From Vagococcus acidifermentans (GTDB taxonomy: Bacteria; Bacillota; Bacilli; Lactobacillales; Vagococcaceae): DNA of 64,000 nucleotides. The translations under genes and the position numbers were made by a program. Location of the stretch: contig NZ_NGKC01000003.1 of the NCBI RefSeq assembly GCF_003987655.1, forward strand, positions 1 through 64,000, in the 5' to 3' direction. Below are positions 55,216 through 63,094 of the stretch, one piece after another. Below the pieces are notes generated by a model. It saw nothing but the letters and a program-made list of their open reading frames with translations, did not search any database and had not been told where the DNA came from. The stretch's first letter is position 1. The number at the start of each line of letters is the position of its first letter.

Positions 55216-55260
55216 GCCCTTCAATATCTAAAGGACATCGAAGGGCAAAATCCGTAGTAA
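55216..55260 (-). ncRNA. Conserved phage hairpin, copy 3
   Basis: On the - strand: TTACTACGGATTTT, stem GCCCTTCGA/TTGAAGGGC (one G-T), loop TGTCCTTTAGATA, then AAAAAAAATT. It lies 6 bases after the sigma-like gene. It shares flank and loop with copies at 19429 and 51102. CTA and GGA of the flank can pair with UAG and UCC in the loop, giving a possible pseudoknot. Confidence 0.7.
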
Positions 55261-55266
55261 AACTTT

Positions 55267-55905
55267 TTATTTCTCTAAAAAATCTTTTAAATTTTTGTTG
55301 GAAAGGAGTTTTTTACGAAGCTGAAGTTCTCTGTATCGAACACCATCAACTGTGATGCCTAAGAGTTTAGCTACTACTTTTTTAGCCTTCTTTTCAATGA
55401 GGCAATTAAATAGTAGCTGATCTTCAAAGGACAGACTTTCAAAAGCTGACTGTAAAATACTCCTTAATTCTTTATCTTCTAAAATGTTAAGAATATCCTG
55501 GCTATCATCAGCTGGAGTGAAAAAGCTGTCCTTTTCATCATTGTCATTAGCCCAATTCTTATCTAGCTCTACAGTACGGCTAGTGTTTTTACATTTGCAT
55601 CTATCGCAGTCTTGGTTACATTTATTCGTGTCTTTATAGATGCAGGCGAATTTTCTATTACGATATCGTTCTTCCCTTTTTAGTGAGGTACTATTGAATC
55701 TATGAATATCTTCACTTTCTTTGGTCCTGCTAAGCCTAACTACATAACCAGCCTCTTCATCGTAGAACCATCTTTGTTTATAGGGGTTGTCCTCAGTAGG
55801 TGGTTCGGAAGAGGCAAAGCATGTTTTCCTGTCTACTTCCACATAGTTTCCATTTTCATCTTGTGCATAGTATTTTCTGTAATTTACTCTTTGATAGTTT
55901 TTCAT
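55267..55905 (-). CDS. Sigma factor-like protein
   Basis: The 212-residue protein has Cys-rich middle spacing (CIYKDTNKCNQDCDRCKCK) and a C-terminal sigma region-4-like HTH (SFEDQLLFNCLIEKKAKKVV, LLGITVDGVRYRELQL). It is probably an early transcription regulator of the phage. The ATG at 55905 follows AAGGAGCC. A structured region lies upstream. Confidence 0.75.
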   Translation of the reverse strand: MKNYQRVNYRKYYAQDENGNYVEVDRKTCFASSEPPTEDNPYKQRWFYDEEAGYVVRLSRTKESEDIHRFNSTSLKREERYRNRKFACIYKDTNKCNQDCDRCKCKNTSRTVELDKNWANDNDEKDSFFTPADDSQDILNILEDKELRSILQSAFESLSFEDQLLFNCLIEKKAKKVVAKLLGITVDGVRYRELQLRKKLLSNKNLKDFLEK

Positions 55906-55935
55906 TAGATTGGCTCCTTTGGTTTTCAAATTTGA

Positions 55936-56032
55936 AATCCGCCAGAGCCCTGAAATCCTCAAAACAAAAAGACGGCAGGGGGGAACACCTATAAAAGTGT
56001 CCCGCACGGCCGTCTTAGCGTTCTGGCGGATT
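55936..56032 (-). ncRNA. Three-tier GC-rich hairpin upstream of sigma-like gene
   Basis: Three nested stems occur in a 97-base window. The outer is AATCCGCCAGA/TCTGGCGGATT (11 bp), the middle AAGACGGC/GCCGTCTT (8 bp), and the inner GGG-ACAC/GTGT-CCC. On the - strand the middle stem is followed by TTTTTGTTTT, as in a terminator, but the outer stem encloses it. It is far GC-richer than the phage around it. It may be an attenuator or antiterminator. Confidence 0.6.
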
Positions 56033-56060
56033 CCAGTTATTAAGTTGTTGTTAAATGGCT

Positions 56061-56219
56061 TTATGCCACAGACTCTATAAGTTCATGAGTGATGTTTAGA
56101 GTTCCATCTGGGTTTGCAGTAATTATTGTAAGGCAGTTTTTGAGACGAATTTCTATTACTTTTTGGTCATTACTGATATCACAGATACGTTTGTTGTTGA
56201 TGTTTCTGACTTCCTGCAT
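56061..56219 (-). CDS. Small phage protein, 52 residues
   Basis: This ORF reads MQEVRNINNKRICD, IRLKNCLTIITANPDGTLN and ends at 56061. A GAAAGGAGG site lies 8 bases before its ATG. It has a beta-rich amphipathic pattern. It is the first gene of the right-to-left phage operon in the window. Family not recognised. Confidence 0.65.
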   Translation of the reverse strand: MQEVRNINNKRICDISNDQKVIEIRLKNCLTIITANPDGTLNITHELIESVA

Positions 56220-56281
56220 GGTGGCTTCCTCCTTTCATAGATTTATAAGTACAGAAGAATCTTTAATAAATCGAAATAAAA

Positions 56282-56312
56282 AAACTGCTATTGGCTTGTA
56301 CAATAACAGTTT
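56282..56312 (-). terminator. Terminator-like hairpin between divergent operons
   Basis: AAACTGCTATTG pairs with CAATAACAGTTT (one mismatch). On the - strand it is followed by TTTTTTTATTTC. It may stop transcripts before the phage early operon, or separate it from the defence operon. Confidence 0.6.
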
Positions 56313-56343
56313 ATAAGTTATGAAATTGAGTTTACATGGCTGC

Positions 56344-56376
56344 GACTTTACTTTGACTTTACTATCACTTTAATTT
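56344..56376. repeat. Three 11-bp tandem repeats
   Basis: GACTTTACTTT, GACTTTACTAT and CACTTTAATTT lie side by side, one helical turn each, between the phage early operon and the defence operon. They may be the operator of the small HTH protein or of a phage repressor. Confidence 0.45.
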
Positions 56377-56437
56377 TAAAGAGCCTATATTCAACTTTGA
56401 GAATGTAAAGGACAAATACAGAAATACAGAAAAAAGA

Positions 56438-56466
56438 TTGTAAGATATATAGTTGCATGATAAAAT
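56438..56466 (+). promoter_or_regulatory. Promoter of the defence operon
   Basis: TTGTAA (56438-56443) and TAAAAT (56461-56466) with a 17-base spacer, 54 bases upstream of the first gene. Confidence 0.65.
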
Positions 56467-56520
56467 GTAAATTAATACGAGAAATTATTAGTTGAATCTG
56501 TTTTATGTGGAGGCGAGATT

Positions 56521-56730
56521 GTGAGATTTAGCTATAATAAATTATGGAAATTGCTAATTGATAAGAAGTTAATGAAAAAGGATTTAATGGCTATGACAAA
56601 TATAACTTCATCTACAATGGCTAAGATGGGAAAGGACCTACCAGTTAGCATGGAAGTTTTGGCACGTATTTGCAAAGCGTTAGATTGTAATATAGGGGAT
56701 ATTGTAGAGGTGATAAACGAAGATAAATGA
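56521..56730 (+). CDS. Small HTH-XRE regulator of defence operon
   Basis: The 69-residue Cro/CI-type HTH protein (KKDLMAMTNITSSTMAKMGK, VSMEVLARICKALDCNIGDI) starts with GTG after GGAGG. It is 24 bases before the HamA-like gene. Small XRE proteins often lead restriction-modification and defence operons and delay expression until modification is complete. That role is inferred here. Confidence 0.8.
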   Translation: MRFSYNKLWKLLIDKKLMKKDLMAMTNITSSTMAKMGKDLPVSMEVLARICKALDCNIGDIVEVINEDK

Positions 56731-56754
56731 TAGTTTTCTAGAAAGGAGAATTAG

Positions 56755-58230
56755 ATGAAACGGCTTTGTTATGCTTCTTTATTAAAAGTCCTATATCATT
56801 GTAAACCTTACAATGTTTCGCAAAGCTTAATCAATGGTACAATGCTTCTAATATTAGACGATTACGAAGATTTGACTGGAGATGATAATGCTGCATCAAG
56901 GATGGCTACAGGACATAGAAATGTTTCTTCTGAAGCTGGAGCAGAGGCAAGGAATGTCGAAGTCTCTATCGTTGTCGATTATTTTAGAGATAATGTCATC
57001 CCTTTACTCAATAAAGCGAAGATTAAGACTGCAATTTTAGCATTGAGGGATATTCTTGCCGATGATAATTCTATTCCAGGGGATACTCCGATATATCTTG
57101 AAAGCTTTAAGACTAAAGATGAGATCATTAATGAAACTGTATTTGATCCAGCAGAACTAATAGCTAATGTTTTTTTATATACTGTTGCCAATGTAAAAAG
57201 TTCTGAATTGAAAAATGAAATCAAAGAAGTAACAGATGAATATTTAAATTCATTTACTCCAATGATAGATAGTATTTCTCTTAGAAAAAATAAAGTTTCA
57301 TCTACTGCCTCAATACAGAAAACTATCAAAGATAAAAATTTCAATGGGATATTTAATGAGGTCAAGCATTCAGAGGCACTTGCGTTAAAAAATAATAACG
57401 AGCTTAGAGTTTTTCATTTGAATGTGATTAATAATAAATTCTCTGATAGGGAGTTAAAAAGATTTCTTCTACGCAATATTGGAAGATATGTCTACTCAAG
57501 GGCCGAGCTAGAGCGATTTGTTATAGAGGATGATGTTGAAAGTGTGGGACTCACAGCATTGGCTAAACTAAAAAAATATAGCGGAGCTGGTCAATTAACA
57601 GGCGATACCCTTGGAGATATGATTCTATATACCTTTTTAGAGCAGGTTTTAGACGCACCAAAAATCATGAGTAAAATTGAGTTAACTACTACGGCGAGTC
57701 ATTATGGGTGTAAAAGTGATGGTATACATTTGTTGGCGATTGATAGTGGCATGGGACAACCATACCATCAATTAGTTTTTGGAGCGTCACAGATCATTGG
57801 TGATTTGCGTAATGCAGTTGATAGAGCAATGGATACTGTAAAAGAAATAAAGGAAGATCCGTCAGCTGAATTAAGTGTTGTAGATAGCACTTTATTTGGA
57901 CGAGTATTTGACAATTCAACAGCAGAATATATGAAAAATATTATTATACCAAGTAAGGGTGGGTTTGGTGCCATAGACCATGCTTATGGCATATTCCTAG
58001 GTTACACATTGGAGATTGACTCATCGGTGTTATCAAATCCTCAATTCCGTGTTGAAGCAGTTAATAAGATGAAAGAGGATATAAAGTCTGTTACACCTTA
58101 CATTGTTGATAAAATAAATAGTATGGGCATGGGGGGATATTCATTTTATTTTTATGTCCTACCATTTAATGATGCTCCTGTAGAGAAGAAAGAAATAATA
58201 CAAGATATGCTAACAGGAGGTGTGTCTTAA
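56755..58230 (+). CDS. HamA-like DUF1837 protein (Hachiman-type)
   Basis: The 491-residue protein has an N-terminal half that I do not recognise. A DUF1837/HamA-like region lies at about residues 275-440: TLGDMILYTFLEQVLDAPK, SKIEL, KSDGIHLL and FGASQIIGDLRNAVDRA. HamA of Hachiman (and AbpA) carries a PD-(D/E)XK nuclease whose GExK-like site aligns with FGASQ here, so the catalytic Glu and Lys look replaced. AAAGGAG precedes the ATG. Its last base is shared with the next gene's ATG, a coupled pair. It is longer than most HamA proteins. Confidence 0.75.
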   Translation: MKRLCYASLLKVLYHCKPYNVSQSLINGTMLLILDDYEDLTGDDNAASRMATGHRNVSSEAGAEARNVEVSIVVDYFRDNVIPLLNKAKIKTAILALRDILADDNSIPGDTPIYLESFKTKDEIINETVFDPAELIANVFLYTVANVKSSELKNEIKEVTDEYLNSFTPMIDSISLRKNKVSSTASIQKTIKDKNFNGIFNEVKHSEALALKNNNELRVFHLNVINNKFSDRELKRFLLRNIGRYVYSRAELERFVIEDDVESVGLTALAKLKKYSGAGQLTGDTLGDMILYTFLEQVLDAPKIMSKIELTTTASHYGCKSDGIHLLAIDSGMGQPYHQLVFGASQIIGDLRNAVDRAMDTVKEIKEDPSAELSVVDSTLFGRVFDNSTAEYMKNIIIPSKGGFGAIDHAYGIFLGYTLEIDSSVLSNPQFRVEAVNKMKEDIKSVTPYIVDKINSMGMGGYSFYFYVLPFNDAPVEKKEIIQDMLTGGVS

Positions 58231-60833
58231 TGGGTGGATATGACAATGTTGTTTTTGGGGAATTACTTTATAAAGATATTGATGATAATGAATATCTTAA
58301 TGAGCTATATGAAAACATCCTATATAATTATTCCTTGAAATTATTTAAAATTAACAGGGAAAGTCGTGAGTTGGATATATCTGCAGCTTTACGTTTTGCT
58401 GATATACTTTCAAAGTCCGTACATAAAGAAAAATCAGACAAGCATAAGATTTGGGCTCAAGAAATAGTTGCTCTATTACATATGATTTATCCACAGGATT
58501 ATAGGATTAAACATTATATGGGGTCGGTACTTCAAAGTACAGGTAATTACCGTGGGATGGATATGATTACCCCAGATTTCCAGCCTACGACATTACTGGA
58601 AAAACTATATACAGGATTTAATAAAGATTATTTGAGTATTCCTGCAGAGCCAGAACAACATTTTTTTCGTTCGCAAAAGATTGTATATGATAGATTAGAG
58701 GATTCTTACTTTAGCTACTCGGGACCTACATCAATGGGAAAATCGTTTATTATGCGTATGTTTTTGAAAAAACAAGTTATGGATGGTATCCGTTCTAACT
58801 TTGCTTTAATAGTTCCTACAAAAGCCTTAATTAATGAAGTTAGCAGTAAAATAATTAATGATTTGAAAGAGCTTCTTAAGGAACACAACTATAGGTTAAT
58901 TACTTCGGCAGGAGCATTATCTTTAAAAGAGGAACATAATTTTATTTTTGTGCTTACTCCTGAGCGACTTCTTTATTTACTAATAGACAATCCAGCAATT
59001 AATATTGAATATTTGTTTATAGACGAGGCACATAAAATTTCAACTAAAGGAAGTCGTAGTGCGTTTTACTATAAAGTTGTGGATATGTTATGTAGAAAAA
59101 AGGAAAAACCTCATGTTATTTTTGCTTCACCAAATATCCCTAATCCAGAAATATATTTAAAGCTTATTCCAGAAGCATATAACATTAATGAACAAAAATT
59201 AACTACTTCTTTTGCCCCAGTAAGCCAAATGAAGTATTTGATTGATTTGCCTAACAAGAAAATAGAAATATTTAATGATAGTAACAAAAACTTTATTGAA
59301 GTTGCAAAACTTAACAGAGAGGCAACGGTATGTGAATTAATAACTCGATTGGGTGGGGATGGTCAAAATATTATTTATTGCCCTGGAATAAACAAGGCAA
59401 TTACATACGCACTTGATTTCGCTAAAAACAAAGGAAAAAAAGATAATCAGGAACTTATTACTTTAGCTAAGGATATAAAAAATGAAGTTCATAGGGATTA
59501 TTACTTGGCTGATTTAATTCCTAAAGGTGTCGCTTATCATATCGGTTATTTGCCTTCAACTATAAAAATGCGTATCGAGGAACTTTATAGAGAAGGCTTA
59601 ATTGAAACTTTGTTTTGCACAAGTACCCTAATGGAAGGGGTTAATTTGCCAGCAGATAATTTGTTTGTTACAGATTATAAAATTGGAAGAGGTAGAATGT
59701 CAGCCATAGATTTTAAGAATCTTATTGGAAGGGTCGGACGAATAGAATATAACCTCTATGGCAATGTATTTCTCATGCGGCCAGAAGAAAAAATAAAATC
59801 AGAAATTTTTGTTGAGCTACTAAAGGAAGATATTCAAGAACAGAAGCTATCGGTTGTAACTGAATTGTCAAACAATCAAAAAGTAAAAATAGTTGAAAGT
59901 TTGGTCAAGGGCGATGTTCAGCTGACTCAATATCCTAAAAATCAAACTGTTGAAGAGTACTCTCTTATGAGGAAATTTACTGGAATTTTATTAAGAGATA
60001 TAATGCAGAGCAATAAAAGCTTAGTGTGGAAGGAGTTTTCACATCTACTGAATAAAGAGATAGAGGAAGATATAAGGAATGTGTTTAATAAAAGAGAAAA
60101 TAGACCAGATGATGACATTAATGTTTCAGTCGATCAATCAAGTAACTTAACAACAGCAATCATGAAAGGGCTAAAATATCCTACGATTAATGAAAATAAT
60201 AATGTTGTGTATGGTGAATTATTAGACTTTTTAGAAGAACTTTGCAAAATATTCAAATGGGAAATATATGAAAAATCTACTCTAGGTTTTAGGAGTAAAG
60301 ATGGAAGACACGGTAAATTAAGATGGTATGCTGTTATATTATCTCAATGGATTAAGGGGACAGGCTTGAGTTATATAATGGAAAAAGGTTTAGAGTATAA
60401 GCGTAATAGACCCAAGACTGGTGTCCGAGTAAACGGAAAAATTTTAGATTACAATGACTCTAAAGAACATAGGAATATTGCAATATCAGAAGCTTTAGAT
60501 GCAATAGAAAATGTTATTCTCTTTAGTATATCTAATTATTTTTTAAGATTCTCGACAGAATACAAACGGATACATGAGGTAGAGTCCTTTAACAATGACT
60601 GGTATGAATATGTAGAGTATGGAACAACAAATCCACTATCTATAATGCTTCAAAGAAATGGATTTTCTAGGGAAACTTCAACTTATATAAGAAGGAATAG
60701 GGATGAGTATGTAGTTAAAACAAATGCAGGGGATATAAAATTAAGAAGCAGTTTAGCGGATTGTGGGAATGTCAGTGTCCAAAAAGAAGTTGAAGATATT
60801 AAATACAATATACCAGAGTTATTCGTGCATTAA
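58230..60833 (+). CDS. HamB-like DEAH helicase (Hachiman-type)
   Basis: The 867-residue superfamily 2 helicase has motif I SGPTSMGKS (about residues 164-172) and Ia VPTKALINEV. Motif II is FIDEAHKIS (about 262), with later LFCTSTLMEGVNLPADNLFV and motif VI LIGRVGRI (about 497). The family (HamB/AbpB) loads on DNA and activates HamA. A long C-terminal part is of unknown fold. It is intact, coupled to the HamA-like gene and followed by a methyltransferase. Confidence 0.85.
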   Translation: MGGYDNVVFGELLYKDIDDNEYLNELYENILYNYSLKLFKINRESRELDISAALRFADILSKSVHKEKSDKHKIWAQEIVALLHMIYPQDYRIKHYMGSVLQSTGNYRGMDMITPDFQPTTLLEKLYTGFNKDYLSIPAEPEQHFFRSQKIVYDRLEDSYFSYSGPTSMGKSFIMRMFLKKQVMDGIRSNFALIVPTKALINEVSSKIINDLKELLKEHNYRLITSAGALSLKEEHNFIFVLTPERLLYLLIDNPAINIEYLFIDEAHKISTKGSRSAFYYKVVDMLCRKKEKPHVIFASPNIPNPEIYLKLIPEAYNINEQKLTTSFAPVSQMKYLIDLPNKKIEIFNDSNKNFIEVAKLNREATVCELITRLGGDGQNIIYCPGINKAITYALDFAKNKGKKDNQELITLAKDIKNEVHRDYYLADLIPKGVAYHIGYLPSTIKMRIEELYREGLIETLFCTSTLMEGVNLPADNLFVTDYKIGRGRMSAIDFKNLIGRVGRIEYNLYGNVFLMRPEEKIKSEIFVELLKEDIQEQKLSVVTELSNNQKVKIVESLVKGDVQLTQYPKNQTVEEYSLMRKFTGILLRDIMQSNKSLVWKEFSHLLNKEIEEDIRNVFNKRENRPDDDINVSVDQSSNLTTAIMKGLKYPTINENNNVVYGELLDFLEELCKIFKWEIYEKSTLGFRSKDGRHGKLRWYAVILSQWIKGTGLSYIMEKGLEYKRNRPKTGVRVNGKILDYNDSKEHRNIAISEALDAIENVILFSISNYFLRFSTEYKRIHEVESFNNDWYEYVEYGTTNPLSIMLQRNGFSRETSTYIRRNRDEYVVKTNAGDIKLRSSLADCGNVSVQKEVEDIKYNIPELFVH

Positions 60834-60905
60834 ATAATATAGAGCTTGATATATGAGGGGTAATGATTAAAATAAATAAATTTGAATAGAAGGAGAATAT
60901 AGAAA

Positions 60906-62879
60906 ATGAAAAATATTTTTGAAATAGTAGAAGAGATACTTTTAAGTGCTGATAAGTACCAATCAGAAGATAACAATTTGTTAAAAGCTAAAGTGTACTC
61001 GGACGTAATGATGATGGATGAAGAGTTGCTATCTCTTTTGTTAAGCAATGAGAGAATAAAGGATGAATTTTTTACGAAAGTAAAAGATACTCTAGTTTTT
61101 GACAAACAAAAATTTGCATGGCTTATTGAATCCAAAGAATTTCTACCAGACAGCTATACTCGATATTCTAATAAAATAGGTTTAACATCAAATGGGAACT
61201 TCATTTCTCAGAAGAACGACGTAGTTTTAGATTTTCCTTATAAAGATTGTTATTTGCAGGGCGGTCAAGATAAGGAAGATCAGAAAAGAGAAGAAATTTT
61301 CTACCACGAGACTATTGCGAGTGATGAAGTAACTAGAATGCTTGCCCCTAAAGTTTTTACAAATGCAAAACGTTATACAAAAGAAGGTGTCGAAGAAAAT
61401 ATTGAGTTTAAAGATGATGACAATTTAATTATAAAAGGCAATAATCTGGTCGCACTATCTAGCTTATTAAAAAGATACGAAGGTAAGGTAAAATTAATAT
61501 ATATCGACCCACCATATTACTTCCATACCAACAAGAAAGAAGATACTTTTGCATATAACAGTAATTTTAAGCTTTCTACATGGCTTGTATTTATGAAAAA
61601 TCGTCTTAGTATTGCAAAAAAACTTTTGAGTGATGATGGTGCTATATTTGTTCAAATTAGTGATGATGGAGTAGGAGAGCTGCATACTTTAATGAAAGAA
61701 ATTTTTAATGACAGTGAAAATAATTTTCTCAACAAAATCACTGTTAGAACTAAATCGCCATCTGGATTTGCGAGTGTAAATGCTGGTGTTTTTGAAACAG
61801 CAGAATATATAATATCATTTGCAAAAAATAAGAAAAAATGGACATACAATATACAATATACAGCATCTTTATATGATACGAATTATAAATGGATTATACA
61901 AAATAAAGAGGAAGATCATTCAAAATGGAAGATTGAAGATATTAATATTATTGTTGCTAATCAACATGGATTTGATTCTGTTAGGAATGCAAGAAGTAAA
62001 CTAGGAAGGGAAGTATTTAATAATCTTGTTGGGCAATATGCATTGGAAAATGCCGATAATGTATTTAGGTTAACCGCTATAGGAAATGATGCTGGACAGA
62101 AGGTTGTTGAAGCAAGAGAAAAATCTAGAGAAAATAGAGATATAGTTTTTGAAGTTCAGCGTGAGGGTCAGTATACAGTTTATGTTTATAATGGTAACGA
62201 GATTGCATTCTATTCTAAAAAGGTGCGAGAGATTGATGGTGTTTTAACCCCTAGTATGCAACTTACAAATATTTGGTCGGATACGCCGTATGAAGGTATT
62301 GCATCTGAAGGTGGTGTAACTCTAAAAGGTGGAAAAAAACCTGAAAAGCTAATACAAAGAATTATAGAATTAAGTACAGATCCTAGGGATTTAGTTTTGG
62401 ATTTTCATCTTGGGTCAGGAACTACAGCTGCCGTAGCTCATAAAATAGGAAGACAATACATAGGGGTAGAACAACTCGATTATGGAAAAAATGATTGTAT
62501 AATTAGACTAAACAATGTAATTAATGGAGACCAATCAGGTATTTCAAAAATTGTTAACTGGCAAGGTGGGGGATCTTTTGTTTATTGTGAACTCCTAGAA
62601 AACTCCAAAGAGCTTATTGATGAAATTCAAAATGCAACGGATGCAACAATTACTGATATAAAAGAAAAAATATATAGAGATGAAAGAATAGTTCCATATA
62701 TTACGAGAGATGAATTAGAGGCGGTTGATGTAGAGTTTGAAAAGTTGACCCTCGAGGAGAAAAAGATGGCTTTATGTGCATTGGTAGATAAAAATAAGCT
62801 GTATGTTAATTTATCTGATATTGACGATAAAGCATACAATATTAGTGATAAAGATAGAAAATTTACAGAATCCTTCTAG
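60906..62879 (+). CDS. Type III-like DNA methyltransferase (Mod)
   Basis: The 657-residue protein has DPPYYFHTNKK near residue 200 and SAM motif DFHLGSGTTAAVAHKIGRQY near residue 500. The family's typical central domain lies between, where target recognition occurs. This is the type III Mod (beta-class N6-A) layout. No Res gene follows in the window. AAGGAG precedes the ATG, 72 bases after the helicase stop, so it is probably in the same operon. Confidence 0.88.
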   Translation: MKNIFEIVEEILLSADKYQSEDNNLLKAKVYSDVMMMDEELLSLLLSNERIKDEFFTKVKDTLVFDKQKFAWLIESKEFLPDSYTRYSNKIGLTSNGNFISQKNDVVLDFPYKDCYLQGGQDKEDQKREEIFYHETIASDEVTRMLAPKVFTNAKRYTKEGVEENIEFKDDDNLIIKGNNLVALSSLLKRYEGKVKLIYIDPPYYFHTNKKEDTFAYNSNFKLSTWLVFMKNRLSIAKKLLSDDGAIFVQISDDGVGELHTLMKEIFNDSENNFLNKITVRTKSPSGFASVNAGVFETAEYIISFAKNKKKWTYNIQYTASLYDTNYKWIIQNKEEDHSKWKIEDINIIVANQHGFDSVRNARSKLGREVFNNLVGQYALENADNVFRLTAIGNDAGQKVVEAREKSRENRDIVFEVQREGQYTVYVYNGNEIAFYSKKVREIDGVLTPSMQLTNIWSDTPYEGIASEGGVTLKGGKKPEKLIQRIIELSTDPRDLVLDFHLGSGTTAAVAHKIGRQYIGVEQLDYGKNDCIIRLNNVINGDQSGISKIVNWQGGGSFVYCELLENSKELIDEIQNATDATITDIKEKIYRDERIVPYITRDELEAVDVEFEKLTLEEKKMALCALVDKNKLYVNLSDIDDKAYNISDKDRKFTESF

Positions 62880-63094
62880 TATGAATTCGAAAACTAATTG
62901 GAAAAACTCAAACAGCTAAATAAAAGTACAAATTTAGCCAATTACAACCTATATATGAAAATAAGTGAACATTGAAAACAGAATATGCTATAGGAAAACA
63001 AATTGTAAATGAAAAATAGGGAATAGCAAAGCTAACCCTATGTAGTAGGGGTTTTTGAAAAAGTAAAGTCAATTGGAGTTACATTGCTGTTTAT
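62880..63094. other. Gap between methyltransferase and transposase
   Basis: AT-rich with no convincing gene. A + strand terminator (63034-63058) ends the defence operon. The end of the insertion sequence must lie in this gap, but no terminal inverted repeat is recognised. Confidence 0.5.
63034..63058 (+). terminator. Terminator of defence operon
   Basis: AACCCTA pairs with TAGGGGTT (one bulge) with a five-base loop, then TTTTTG. It could belong to the IS end instead. Confidence 0.65.

Noticed and set aside
60906-62879. A complete type III restriction-modification system
   Set aside because: Only Mod is present. The upstream helicase has HamB-like order and a DUF1837 partner rather than the Res domain structure with a C-terminal nuclease.
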